Under the pieces are notes generated by a model, which had not been told where the DNA came from, ran no database searches, and saw only the letters and a list, made by a program, of their open reading frames with translations. A DNA stretch of 6,952 nt from Candidatus Fermentibacterota bacterium (lineage in GTDB: Bacteria; JAFGKV01): the NCBI GenBank assembly GCA_030620115.1, contig JAUXFG010000184.1, positions 1 through 6,952 on the forward strand, read 5' to 3'. This document shows positions 1 to 6,444 of this stretch, piece by piece. How positions within the stretch are numbered: the stretch's first letter is position 1; each line of letters starts with the position of its first letter. A program made the position numbers and the translations under genes.

Positions 1-22
1 CACGATGGGGTGACCCCGCTAT

Positions 23-211
23 CCCGGACTTCTCACCGGCTTTCGTGGCGAGACAGAAGAAATGGTTGTGGCTGCAAGACTTGCGACCGAGGCTCCCGCA
101 GGCGTATCCTCTGTCCCGCGGCCGACGCGGGATCGAGGAAGCTGACGGAGCGTAACGCAGCAGACAGAGCCATATCGGCTGCCGCAGCAGGAAGCTGGTG
201 AAAAGTTCGGG
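23..211 (+). repeat. Structured dispersed repeat, copy 1 (189 nt)
   Basis: This shares ordered conserved blocks with 4451-4685. The 12-base start at 23-34 is identical, 69-98 matches 4504-4533 at 27 of 30 bases, and 144-195 matches 4618-4669 at 48 of 52 bases. The two ends pair: bases 23-40 are complementary to 194-211 at 17 of 18 positions, counting two G-U pairs, with one C-A mismatch (32/202). The stem can extend by three more pairs outward (20-22 with 212-214). Inside is a 7-bp hairpin at 114-132. The copy lacks about 40 bases of extra palindromes present in copy 2. It ends six bases before the ribosome binding site of the beta-helix gene. It could be a folded 5' leader/RNA element or a miniature mobile element; the sequence alone does not decide. 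No open reading frame is shared by the two copies. Confidence 0.85.
114..132 (+). other. Internal hairpin of repeat copy 1
   Basis: The arms TCCCGCG (114-120) and CGCGGGA (126-132) form a 7-bp stem with a five-base loop. The hairpin is bracketed by CCTCTG (108-113) and TCGAGGAA (133-140). Copy 2 has the same brackets around a different stem (4591-4606), so pairing is kept while sequence is not. There is no T-run after it, so it is not an intrinsic terminator. Confidence 0.75.
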
Positions 212-216
212 ATAAT

Positions 217-221
217 GGAGG
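217..221 (+). promoter_or_regulatory. Ribosome binding site of the beta-helix gene
   Basis: GGAGG sits five bases before the ATG at 227. It decides the start, because the other in-frame ATG, at 215, overlaps this motif and has no purine-rich site of its own upstream. The motif lies just outside the closing stem of repeat copy 1, so folding of that element could influence ribosome access; that last point is inference. Confidence 0.7.
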
Positions 222-226
222 TTTCT

Positions 227-2455
227 ATGACATATTCCTTCTTGCTGGTCTTGTGTCTCACGTCTGGATGTGAGACTTCTCTTCTTCCTCTGACAAACGG
301 CATGGAGATCGATCAGAGCATTCGTTTCGCCCCCGGAATACATACTCTGACCGAATCTGTCATGATCACTGGTGACAATGTTACCGTGGATTTCAACGGA
401 GCGACACTGGTTGGCCCCCGCGCGGGCGGACCTCCCGATAGTTTTATGGCAACAGCCATTATCGTGGAAGGCAAGGAAAATGTCACCATACTGAATGCCA
501 AGATCCACGGCTTCAAGGTGGGCATCTATGCCAAGGGATGTCGCAACCTCTCCATACGAGGCTGTGATCTCTCATCCAACTTCAGGCAGCACCTTCGATC
601 AACTCCCGATCAGGAAGTGGCCTCCGACTGGTTGTGGCCACATCACAATGACAAGAACGAGTGGATGGAGCAGCATGGCGCGGGCATCTATCTCGACCGG
701 TGCGTTCATGCGGAGATTGCCGGAAACATGGGGCACAACTCACAAAACGGCATCATACTCTCCCGAACGGACAGCTCGTTTGTGTATGACAACGATATGT
801 CGTTCAACTCGGGCTGGGGCCTTGCTTTGTGGCGCTCCAGCTACAACGAGATCTCCCACAACAGATTCGACTATTGCGTTCGAGGATACAGCCATGGTGT
901 CTATCACCGTGGTCAGGACTCAGCGGGCATCCTCGTTTTCGAGCAGTGTTGCCACAACATGTTTGCCCATAACAGCGCCACCCATGGTGGCGACGGTTTC
1001 TTCCTGTACGCTGGTCACGAGACCACCGAACGCACCGGAGAGGGTGGATCGAATCATAATGTCCTCTACCTGAACGACTTCTCTCATGCGGTGGCCAATG
1101 GCATCGAAGCCACCTTCTCAGATGGGAATGTCTTCGCTGAGAATATGCTCCATGAGTGCGACTACGGGATCTGGGCAGGATACTCCTACAATACCACTGT
1201 GGTGGGGAACCACATCACGCGTTCCCTCCGCGCCGGTGTTGCCATCGAACATGGGCACAACAACCTGATTGAGGGCAACCGGTTCGAATCCAACAAGACC
1301 GGGATTCTATTGTGGTCATACCCCAATGAGCAGTTCGAGAGCATGCCTTATGGGCAGAAACAGAACACCAAATCAGAGCGCTACCTCATTGCTCGGAACC
1401 GATTTCTTGGAGATGACACCGCACTTCGATTCCACAACTCAGTCGACATCCTGGTGGAACAAAACGAATTCCAAGATCACGATCTTGTGCTCAACCTTCG
1501 GTCCGACTGCCCAGGCTTCGTGTTCCGCAACAACAATATTCTAAGCGCCGAGAAATTCGCTGAGAACCAAGGTGAAGTGCCAATCCAACCTCTTCAGAAC
1601 TACCTCGGTACACTTGAGGTGAGTGGCAATGTCGTGCTTCCCTTGGAGCCTGTGATCAAACCGTATCCCATTACTTGGGAGACACGTACGCAGCACGTGG
1701 ATATATCTCTGGTCCATGGGACCATGTTTGCATTCCTCCCGGATAACGCACGCCGGGGTCGTGAGACCATGATCGTGGACGAATGGGGCCCCATTGACTA
1801 CAAGACCCTGAAGCTTTTCCCGAGCCACGTATCTGCCTGGGGAGACGCGCGCTTCTTTCTCGTAGGCCCGGACATGCCGTTCCGGCTCGAGTCCAGTGGG
1901 GAAAAGGCGAATGTTGACCCGCAAGAGGGGCGCGTCCCTGCGAGACTCACGGTGACGGCTCACCAGCGTGGTCTCTCGGAGATCTCGTTCATCGCCCATA
2001 TGGGCGATGAGGCGCTGGAAGCAACGGCCACTTTGTTCAAATCCACATGGAAGGTGACGTATGTTGCATGGAGCGATACCGCCGAGGGACCGATCCCGGC
2101 CCGATGGGATGAGATCATCGCGCAACCATCAATGGCCACGATGGAGACCGAAACACTCGATCTCAACTGGAAAGGCAAGGCGCCGGCTGACAACGTCCCG
2201 GCAGACTACTTCGCCACCATGGCCGAGACTATCATCGACTTACCGGAAGGCGATTACGAAATCCACACGATTTCCGACGACGGAGTCCGGGTGATGATTG
2301 ACAAGGCCGTTGTTCTCGAGAACTGGACGCAGCACGCTCCGGAGGAAGATATGAGCCATGTGGCGCTTTCGGGTGGTTCTCATGAGATCCGTGTAGAACA
2401 CTTCCAGATTGACGGATATTCCCGGCTGAAATTCTGGCTGGAGCGACGCCCGTGA
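227..2455 (+). CDS. Secreted right-handed beta-helix protein with C-terminal PA14-like domain
   Basis: The product is 742 residues from the ATG at 227, chosen for its GGAGG site; an ATG at 215 would add four residues. Residues 5-15 form a short hydrophobic stretch ending LTSGC, a weak lipobox, so a lipoprotein or exported protein is likely. There is no basic residue before it, which is unusual. Residues ~45-440 are parallel beta-helix repeats (NosD/pectate-lyase fold), with recurrent patterns such as GI.L..., NRF and N.I followed by Asn/His turns. Residues ~490-605 look like beta-sandwich linker domains, with VDEWGP at 517-522. Residues ~640-738 resemble PA14, a carbohydrate-binding fold, with the typical SDDGVRVMID at 683-692 and GSHEIRVEHFQ at 717-727. 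Beta-helix proteins of this kind often bind or cleave polysaccharides. I cannot identify catalytic residues, so the reaction is unknown. Its stop overlaps the start of the GH2-like gene, which implies a shared carbohydrate-related role. Confidence 0.85.
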   Translation: MTYSFLLVLCLTSGCETSLLPLTNGMEIDQSIRFAPGIHTLTESVMITGDNVTVDFNGATLVGPRAGGPPDSFMATAIIVEGKENVTILNAKIHGFKVGIYAKGCRNLSIRGCDLSSNFRQHLRSTPDQEVASDWLWPHHNDKNEWMEQHGAGIYLDRCVHAEIAGNMGHNSQNGIILSRTDSSFVYDNDMSFNSGWGLALWRSSYNEISHNRFDYCVRGYSHGVYHRGQDSAGILVFEQCCHNMFAHNSATHGGDGFFLYAGHETTERTGEGGSNHNVLYLNDFSHAVANGIEATFSDGNVFAENMLHECDYGIWAGYSYNTTVVGNHITRSLRAGVAIEHGHNNLIEGNRFESNKTGILLWSYPNEQFESMPYGQKQNTKSERYLIARNRFLGDDTALRFHNSVDILVEQNEFQDHDLVLNLRSDCPGFVFRNNNILSAEKFAENQGEVPIQPLQNYLGTLEVSGNVVLPLEPVIKPYPITWETRTQHVDISLVHGTMFAFLPDNARRGRETMIVDEWGPIDYKTLKLFPSHVSAWGDARFFLVGPDMPFRLESSGEKANVDPQEGRVPARLTVTAHQRGLSEISFIAHMGDEALEATATLFKSTWKVTYVAWSDTAEGPIPARWDEIIAQPSMATMETETLDLNWKGKAPADNVPADYFATMAETIIDLPEGDYEIHTISDDGVRVMIDKAVVLENWTQHAPEEDMSHVALSGGSHEIRVEHFQIDGYSRLKFWLERRP
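2440..2443 (+). promoter_or_regulatory. Ribosome binding site of the GH2-like gene, inside the preceding gene
   Basis: GGAG lies eight bases before the GTG at 2452, within the last codons of the beta-helix gene. It supports the GTG start. The reading frame is open upstream only back to a stop at 2410-2412, and that interval holds no ATG or GTG. Confidence 0.6.
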
Positions 2456-4347
2456 ACGAGTCTTCCAAGAAACGCCTGGAAGATCAACTCATAACCAGAA
2501 GCTTCTCCCGCCCCGGACCAAATGCCTGGGTACGAGTCGAAGCCGCAGCCACCGCCGCCGAGGTCCGGCTCAACGGACATATGGTCGGTTCCCACCTCGG
2601 TGCATGGACACCATTCGAATTCGACCTCACGCCATGGTTACAGGCCGAGAATATCCTTGAAGTTCACTGCCGGCATGTGGATCACACGACCAACGGCTTC
2701 TTGCCACGCATCGGTGTCCAATGGGTGGGGACTCGAAATGTAGAGATCAGATCCTCTCCAACCGGACCAAGACCTGCGGTAGCCCAGCGGTCCGTCGTAC
2801 GCGGGCAGCAACTCCTTGTGGACGGCAGACCATTTCGCGTCCGCGGCATCCTGCACTGGGGTTACTATCCCGAATTGCCGGGCCCGTGGCCTTCAGAGGA
2901 GCAGATGCAAGATGAGATCGCCTACATCAAGTCGCTGGGCTTCAATCTCATCAAGTTCTGCCTCTGGGTCCCCCCGGAGCGATACTACCAGCTCTGCGAC
3001 GATATGGAGATGCTCGTGTGGCAGGAGTATCCCGTTTGGGACCGGCCGATGGATGACTGGAGCATTCTCGGTGAGTATGAGGATTTCTTCCGTTATGACA
3101 GGCCGTATCCTTGTGTCATCCTCCGCTCATTGACCTGCGAGAACGACCATCTTGACCCGAATATCGGGGGAGCACTGGTGAAACGCGCTCGGGAGCTCAT
3201 CCCCGGCTGTATTCTCATCGATAACTCCGGCTGGCTCTGCGCTGAGCGAACCGGAGATTTCCACGACGAGCATGTCTACCTGAACAACATGCAATGGGTG
3301 CACTACGGGAAACGTATGCGCGGCAAGCTGTCGAAACCATTGCTTCTCGGCGAGACCATGTGCGTTGACTCGAAACCGGATGGTCCCCATAACACAGCCC
3401 TTGCGGTCCGCCGATTTCAGATCGAAACCCTGGCGAGAGATCTACCTGATGCCGGCTATGTGGTAACGGTATTGCGCGATATCCCCTATGTGACGCCGGG
3501 AATCTTCAGCATCCATGGGAAACCGAAGTATACACCTGAGCAGTGGGCATGGCATGGCGACCAACTCGGAGAACCGCGACGCATCCATGATCTTGGAGCA
3601 CCGGTGATCGGCCCACGCAAAGGCCAATGGAAGTGCCCGGAGCACACGTGGTGGAGTCCGGTGGTCAATGTCCTTACCCTGGATCTGCCTGCGGATCTCA
3701 TTGAGCGCGAATGCGTGTTCGACCTCCTTTCGGGTCGTGTGCTCGAGCGCTGTGAGGGTACGCGAGTATTGGTAGAAGTCGTGGATCTCCATGACGGAAG
3801 GAACATCTCGCATCCATTGGTCATCGAGTTCGAGACCCAAGGTCAATACCGGCTGGTCTCAGCCTTCAGACACGACACTCCTGCAGGCCGCGAGCTTTCG
3901 CAGATCCTCAGTCAGCGCGCGGGACCGGCGCCTGAGATCGGTCCACTAATAGGAGATGCGCTGGTACTGGAGGACTGGGAGCTCTCCTTTGATGGAAACA
4001 CCTGGTTTCCCGTGAAATGCGATACCCAATTGGTCAATCGTGGGCGGAATGTATTCGAGGGCCGCGCCATGTTCCGCACCAAGCTGCGGTACCCCGGCGG
4101 AACTATGACCCTGCGATGCGAAGCAGTGGCAGACTACTACGAAATGCATCTTGATGGCGCCAAGTTTGCCGAAGCCGGCAATCCGACCGGCACATGGGAT
4201 AGCGGTCGATTCACCCCCATAGATTTCGACTTCACCTTCCCCCAAGGGACGTACGAAATCCTCGTCAAGGTCCGCGATTGGACAGCCTCCGGCGCCATGG
4301 TGGGCCCCGTGTATCTGGCCAAAGATCTCACCCAGCGCATCTTTTGA
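2452..4347 (+). CDS. Glycoside hydrolase family 2-like protein (beta-galactosidase/glucuronidase superfamily)
   Basis: The product is 631 residues with a GTG start; GTGA overlaps the upstream stop by four bases, so translation is probably coupled. Residues ~25-75 match the later part of a GH2 sugar-binding jelly roll (AEVRLNG at 36-42, TPFEFDLT at 53-60). Residues ~120-370 are a TIM barrel: VDGRPFRVRGILHWG at 123-137, then DEIAYIKSLGFNLIKF at 154-169. YPCVILRSLTCEN places the acid/base at Glu230, and KPLLLGET places the nucleophile at Glu301. The Asn that normally precedes the acid/base in this clan is Cys229 here. Residues ~505-625 look like a second, complete jelly-roll carbohydrate-binding domain. 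The immunoglobulin-like domain II of typical GH2 enzymes appears missing, the first jelly roll is short, and no signal peptide is visible. It probably hydrolyses a beta-glycoside. The substrate is unknown, and a non-catalytic role is possible. Confidence 0.85.
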   Translation: MNESSKKRLEDQLITRSFSRPGPNAWVRVEAAATAAEVRLNGHMVGSHLGAWTPFEFDLTPWLQAENILEVHCRHVDHTTNGFLPRIGVQWVGTRNVEIRSSPTGPRPAVAQRSVVRGQQLLVDGRPFRVRGILHWGYYPELPGPWPSEEQMQDEIAYIKSLGFNLIKFCLWVPPERYYQLCDDMEMLVWQEYPVWDRPMDDWSILGEYEDFFRYDRPYPCVILRSLTCENDHLDPNIGGALVKRARELIPGCILIDNSGWLCAERTGDFHDEHVYLNNMQWVHYGKRMRGKLSKPLLLGETMCVDSKPDGPHNTALAVRRFQIETLARDLPDAGYVVTVLRDIPYVTPGIFSIHGKPKYTPEQWAWHGDQLGEPRRIHDLGAPVIGPRKGQWKCPEHTWWSPVVNVLTLDLPADLIERECVFDLLSGRVLERCEGTRVLVEVVDLHDGRNISHPLVIEFETQGQYRLVSAFRHDTPAGRELSQILSQRAGPAPEIGPLIGDALVLEDWELSFDGNTWFPVKCDTQLVNRGRNVFEGRAMFRTKLRYPGGTMTLRCEAVADYYEMHLDGAKFAEAGNPTGTWDSGRFTPIDFDFTFPQGTYEILVKVRDWTASGAMVGPVYLAKDLTQRIF

Positions 4348-4450
4348 TCCAACTCTTCGCGCTTCCGCCTGGGTCTGCCCTTCCGCTCCCACCTCTTTAG
4401 ATTATCGGATTTGATATTCCAGATCGTTTATTCCAAATTCATCCGGTTAG
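4348..4450 (+). other. Non-coding stretch between the GH2-like gene and repeat copy 2
   Basis: This is the first part of a 364-base gap. I see no RNA gene, no hairpin followed by a T-run, and no convincing promoter boxes. The stretch 4395-4440 is visibly more AT-rich than the neighbouring genes and is the likeliest place for a promoter of the FG-GAP gene, but no -35/-10 pair with normal spacing stands out. Confidence 0.4.
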
Positions 4451-4481
4451 CCCGGACTTCTCGCCGGGTTTCGAAGCGAAG

Positions 4482-4500
4482 CCCCGCGTCGGACGCGGGG
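4482..4500 (+). other. GC-rich palindrome in repeat copy 2 (site 1)
   Basis: CCCCGCGTC (4482-4490) and GACGCGGGG (4492-4500) are perfect inverted arms around one central G. As RNA this gives a 7-bp stem with a TCGGA loop. Copy 1 has no hairpin at the equivalent place (about 52-68). A very similar CCCGCG/CGCGGG stem instead occurs in copy 1 at 115-131, a different internal site. Confidence 0.75.
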
Positions 4501-4553
4501 TTCTGGCTGCAAGGCTTGCGATTGAGGCTCCCGGCTCTGTCAGGGCGTAGCCT

Positions 4554-4586
4554 GGCTCCGCCGTGGCGAAGCCCGAAGGCGGAGCC
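4554..4586 (+). other. 9-bp inverted repeat in repeat copy 2 (site 2)
   Basis: GGCTCCGCC (4554-4562) and GGCGGAGCC (4578-4586) are exact complements separated by 15 bases. Most of this unit is absent from copy 1, which goes from about base 107 straight into the conserved CCTCTG. It therefore looks like an inserted or deleted hairpin module. Confidence 0.7.
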
Positions 4587-4590
4587 TCTG

Positions 4591-4606
4591 TCCGCCAGCT
4601 GGCGGA
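4591..4606 (+). other. Perfect 16-base palindrome in repeat copy 2 (site 3)
   Basis: TCCGCCAGCTGGCGGA is its own reverse complement. It sits between CCTCTG (4585-4590) and TCGAGGAA (4607-4614), exactly where copy 1 has its own hairpin with different stem bases. The conserved pairing argues that structure matters at this point. Confidence 0.75.
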
Positions 4607-4697
4607 TCGAGGAATCCGACAGAGCGTAGCGCAGCAGATAGAGCCATATCGGCTGTCGCAGCAGGAAGCCCGCGAGAAATTCGGGGTAGGGGCAAGT

Positions 4698-4705
4698 GAA
4701 AGGAG
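4698..4705 (+). promoter_or_regulatory. Ribosome binding site of the FG-GAP gene
   Basis: GAAAGGAG lies six bases before the ATG at 4712. It is outside the 3' arm of repeat copy 2, as the corresponding site is for copy 1. Confidence 0.7.
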
Positions 4706-4711
4706 TACACC

Positions 4712-6352
4712 ATGAGAACTCCGCCATTGATCGTTCTCTTACTCACAAGCATCCTGATCGGCAGCTCCTCTCCGGGCGTCTTGTTTACCCTCGCATCCCC
4801 CAACGAGCAAGAGGAAGGGCGGTTCGGCTGGGCAGTATCTGGTGTCGCCGATGTGAACAGCGATGGTGTGAATGACATTCTCGTAGGGGCATACGGAGAA
4901 GGACTTGGCACGGGCCTTGATCGAGCAGGCAGGGTCTATGTGTTCAGCGGCACTTCCGGTGAGATCCTCACCACACTCGTGTCTCCGAACCCCGAATCAT
5001 ATGGATACTTCGGATTCTCGGGGGTCGGGATAGGTGATGTAGATGGTGACGGCTCCGGGGATCTTGCCATTGGAGCTGTATTCGAAGATCCTGATCTGAA
5101 CTCTGTGAACGCCGGAAAGGTCTACATTGCGAGTGGCGTGAGCGGTGCAGTGTTGAGGGTATTGGTTTCCCCAAATCAGGAGACCTGCGGTCACTTCGGC
5201 TATTCGCTCGACAATACAGGAGATGTGGATGGTGACGGTTTTGATGACGTGGTGATCGGAGCTTTTTGCGAAGATCCGGGAGCCAGGCCCCTCAATGCCG
5301 GTCGAGCCTATGTTTTTGGCGGGAATGATGGTTCTCTCATCCACAGTTTGGTCTCGCCAGAGGAAGAAGAAGAAGGTCGATTTGGAACCGTAGTTTCTGG
5401 GGTCGGAGACGTCAACGGCGACGGCTTTGATGATCTGCTCGTCGGCGCACCTGATGCAAGCCCCGCTGAGGCAGGGAGGGTGTACATCTTCAGTGGTCAG
5501 ACCGGACATCTGCTCCATACCCTCCATTCTCCCAATGAAGAAGCATGCGGTCGTTTTGGTGGCTCGGTGTGCCGTGCAGGCGATGTGGACATCGACGGTT
5601 TCGCCGATATCGCAGTCAGTGCACCAGGAGAAGGCGGCGGTGGAAGGGTTTACGTCTTTGGCGGTCTATCGGGGGACGTGCTTCGCACGCTGGTCAATCC
5701 TTTTGGTGATGCCGGCTTTGCCTATTTCGGTCGCTCCATAGCCTACGCCGGTGATGTCAACAGCGATGGCTATCCTGACATCATGATCAGCGTGCTTGCG
5801 GAGGAAGGTCGGCAGTTGTGGGGAGGCGTGGTATGCGTCTTCAGCGGACAGACAGCGGACACACTCTGTACTCTGACGTCACCAGCCGGCGGTTTGAACA
5901 GCAGCGGCTTTGGCTGGACATTGTCCCCTATCGGAGACCAGGACGGAGACGGTTCTGATGACGTGGTGATCGGAGCGTATAGTGAGAGCCCCGGCATAAG
6001 CCCATATGACGCGGGACGAGTATACGTGTTCACTTGCCAGCCAAGTCCGGCGTCACATGGGGACAACATCGGTTCCTCTGCGCTGGAAATCATTGGTCCG
6101 ATTCCAAACCCAACGACGGGGGCCGTGCGTCTTGGCCTTCGATTTGCGGGAAAGGAACACGAGAGGATCACGATAGACCTGTATGACGCCATGGGAAGGT
6201 TGGTCGACACGGTCCTGAGTGAGACGTCGCAAGGCGGGGACTACATCGATCTGCATTGGACCCCGGACGAACAACTCCCCTCAGGAGCCTATTGGTGGTG
6301 CGCTACCTCTGGCGGCAGGACGACCCGGAAGCGAATGATAATCATGCGCTAG
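4712..6352 (+). CDS. Exported seven-bladed FG-GAP (integrin-alpha-like) beta-propeller with C-terminal sorting domain
   Basis: The product is 546 residues. Residues 1-20 are a signal peptide: one Arg, a hydrophobic core, then GSSS. Seven FG-GAP repeats follow, each with a calcium-binding DxDxDG-type loop, at residues 47-55, 109-117, 171-179, 233-241, 291-299, 348-356 and 409-417, a period of 57-62 residues. Most blades also carry an L.SPN.E..G.FG motif and end in AGRVYVFSG. Seven repeats match a complete closed propeller like that of integrin alpha chains. Blade 6 is the least regular, with DIMISV instead of the usual VIGA. Residues ~461-546 (IPNPTTGAVRLGL, then LYDAMGRLV and SGAYWW) resemble type IX sorting/FlgD-like C-terminal domains, which implies surface display or secretion across an outer membrane. 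Adhesion or ligand binding is the likely role; the ligand is unknown. The gene stands alone, directly after repeat copy 2. Confidence 0.9.
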   Translation: MRTPPLIVLLLTSILIGSSSPGVLFTLASPNEQEEGRFGWAVSGVADVNSDGVNDILVGAYGEGLGTGLDRAGRVYVFSGTSGEILTTLVSPNPESYGYFGFSGVGIGDVDGDGSGDLAIGAVFEDPDLNSVNAGKVYIASGVSGAVLRVLVSPNQETCGHFGYSLDNTGDVDGDGFDDVVIGAFCEDPGARPLNAGRAYVFGGNDGSLIHSLVSPEEEEEGRFGTVVSGVGDVNGDGFDDLLVGAPDASPAEAGRVYIFSGQTGHLLHTLHSPNEEACGRFGGSVCRAGDVDIDGFADIAVSAPGEGGGGRVYVFGGLSGDVLRTLVNPFGDAGFAYFGRSIAYAGDVNSDGYPDIMISVLAEEGRQLWGGVVCVFSGQTADTLCTLTSPAGGLNSSGFGWTLSPIGDQDGDGSDDVVIGAYSESPGISPYDAGRVYVFTCQPSPASHGDNIGSSALEIIGPIPNPTTGAVRLGLRFAGKEHERITIDLYDAMGRLVDTVLSETSQGGDYIDLHWTPDEQLPSGAYWWCATSGGRTTRKRMIIMR

Positions 6353-6444
6353 TGTGATTATTTATATTGATTTCGTCATACTGGGGGCTACTAGTTCCGG
6401 CCTGTCTGATGAATCGGGCTTAGACTATGCTGGAGATACTCTCT

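Larger units (their letters stand above)
4451..4685 (+). repeat. Structured dispersed repeat, copy 2 (235 nt)
   Basis: This is the longer copy of the element at 23-211, in the same orientation and with the same block order. Its ends pair: 4451-4468 with 4669-4685, with one bulged C (4465) and one C-A mismatch (4457/4679). Two closing-stem pairs change together relative to copy 1. A35-T199 becomes G4463-C4673, and C40-G194 becomes G4468-C4669, which supports a real stem. It carries three internal palindromes (4482-4500, 4554-4586, 4591-4606), two of them at sites where copy 1 has none. The element ends about 15 bases before the ribosome binding site of the FG-GAP gene. A TA dinucleotide lies one base outside each end (4448-4449 and 4687-4688), as it also does in copy 1. 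It could be a leader RNA family or a TA-targeting miniature element. Confidence 0.85.

Noticed and set aside
10-201. Plus-strand reading frame through repeat copy 1, and a similar one at 4411-4629 in copy 2
   Set aside because: They have no good ribosome binding site, low-complexity Arg/Ser-rich translations and no conserved peptide between the copies.
19-303. A 94-codon minus-strand reading frame across repeat copy 1
   Set aside because: The matching block in copy 2 is also open on the minus strand (4428-4727) but in a different frame. Shared DNA is therefore translated into unrelated peptides. The frames are open because of base composition, not coding.
1541-2125. Long minus-strand open frames inside real genes (also 3442-3846, 3946-4392 and 4997-5527)
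   Set aside because: Each overlaps a plus-strand gene with clear protein-family motifs, and their own translations show no recognisable domain.
2413-2455. Programmed -1 frameshift fusing the beta-helix and GH2-like proteins
   Set aside because: The frames differ by -1 and overlap here, but there is no X XXY YYZ slippery heptamer; a GGAG and GTG start explain expression of the second gene more simply.
23-4685. CRISPR or tandem array formed by the repeats
   Set aside because: There are only two copies, more than 4 kb apart and of different lengths, with no regular spacers.
6353-6444. Promoter (TTGATT at 6367-6372) or terminator between the FG-GAP and methyltransferase genes
   Set aside because: The only candidate -10 (TACTAG at 6389-6394) matches poorly, and no stem followed by a T-run is present.
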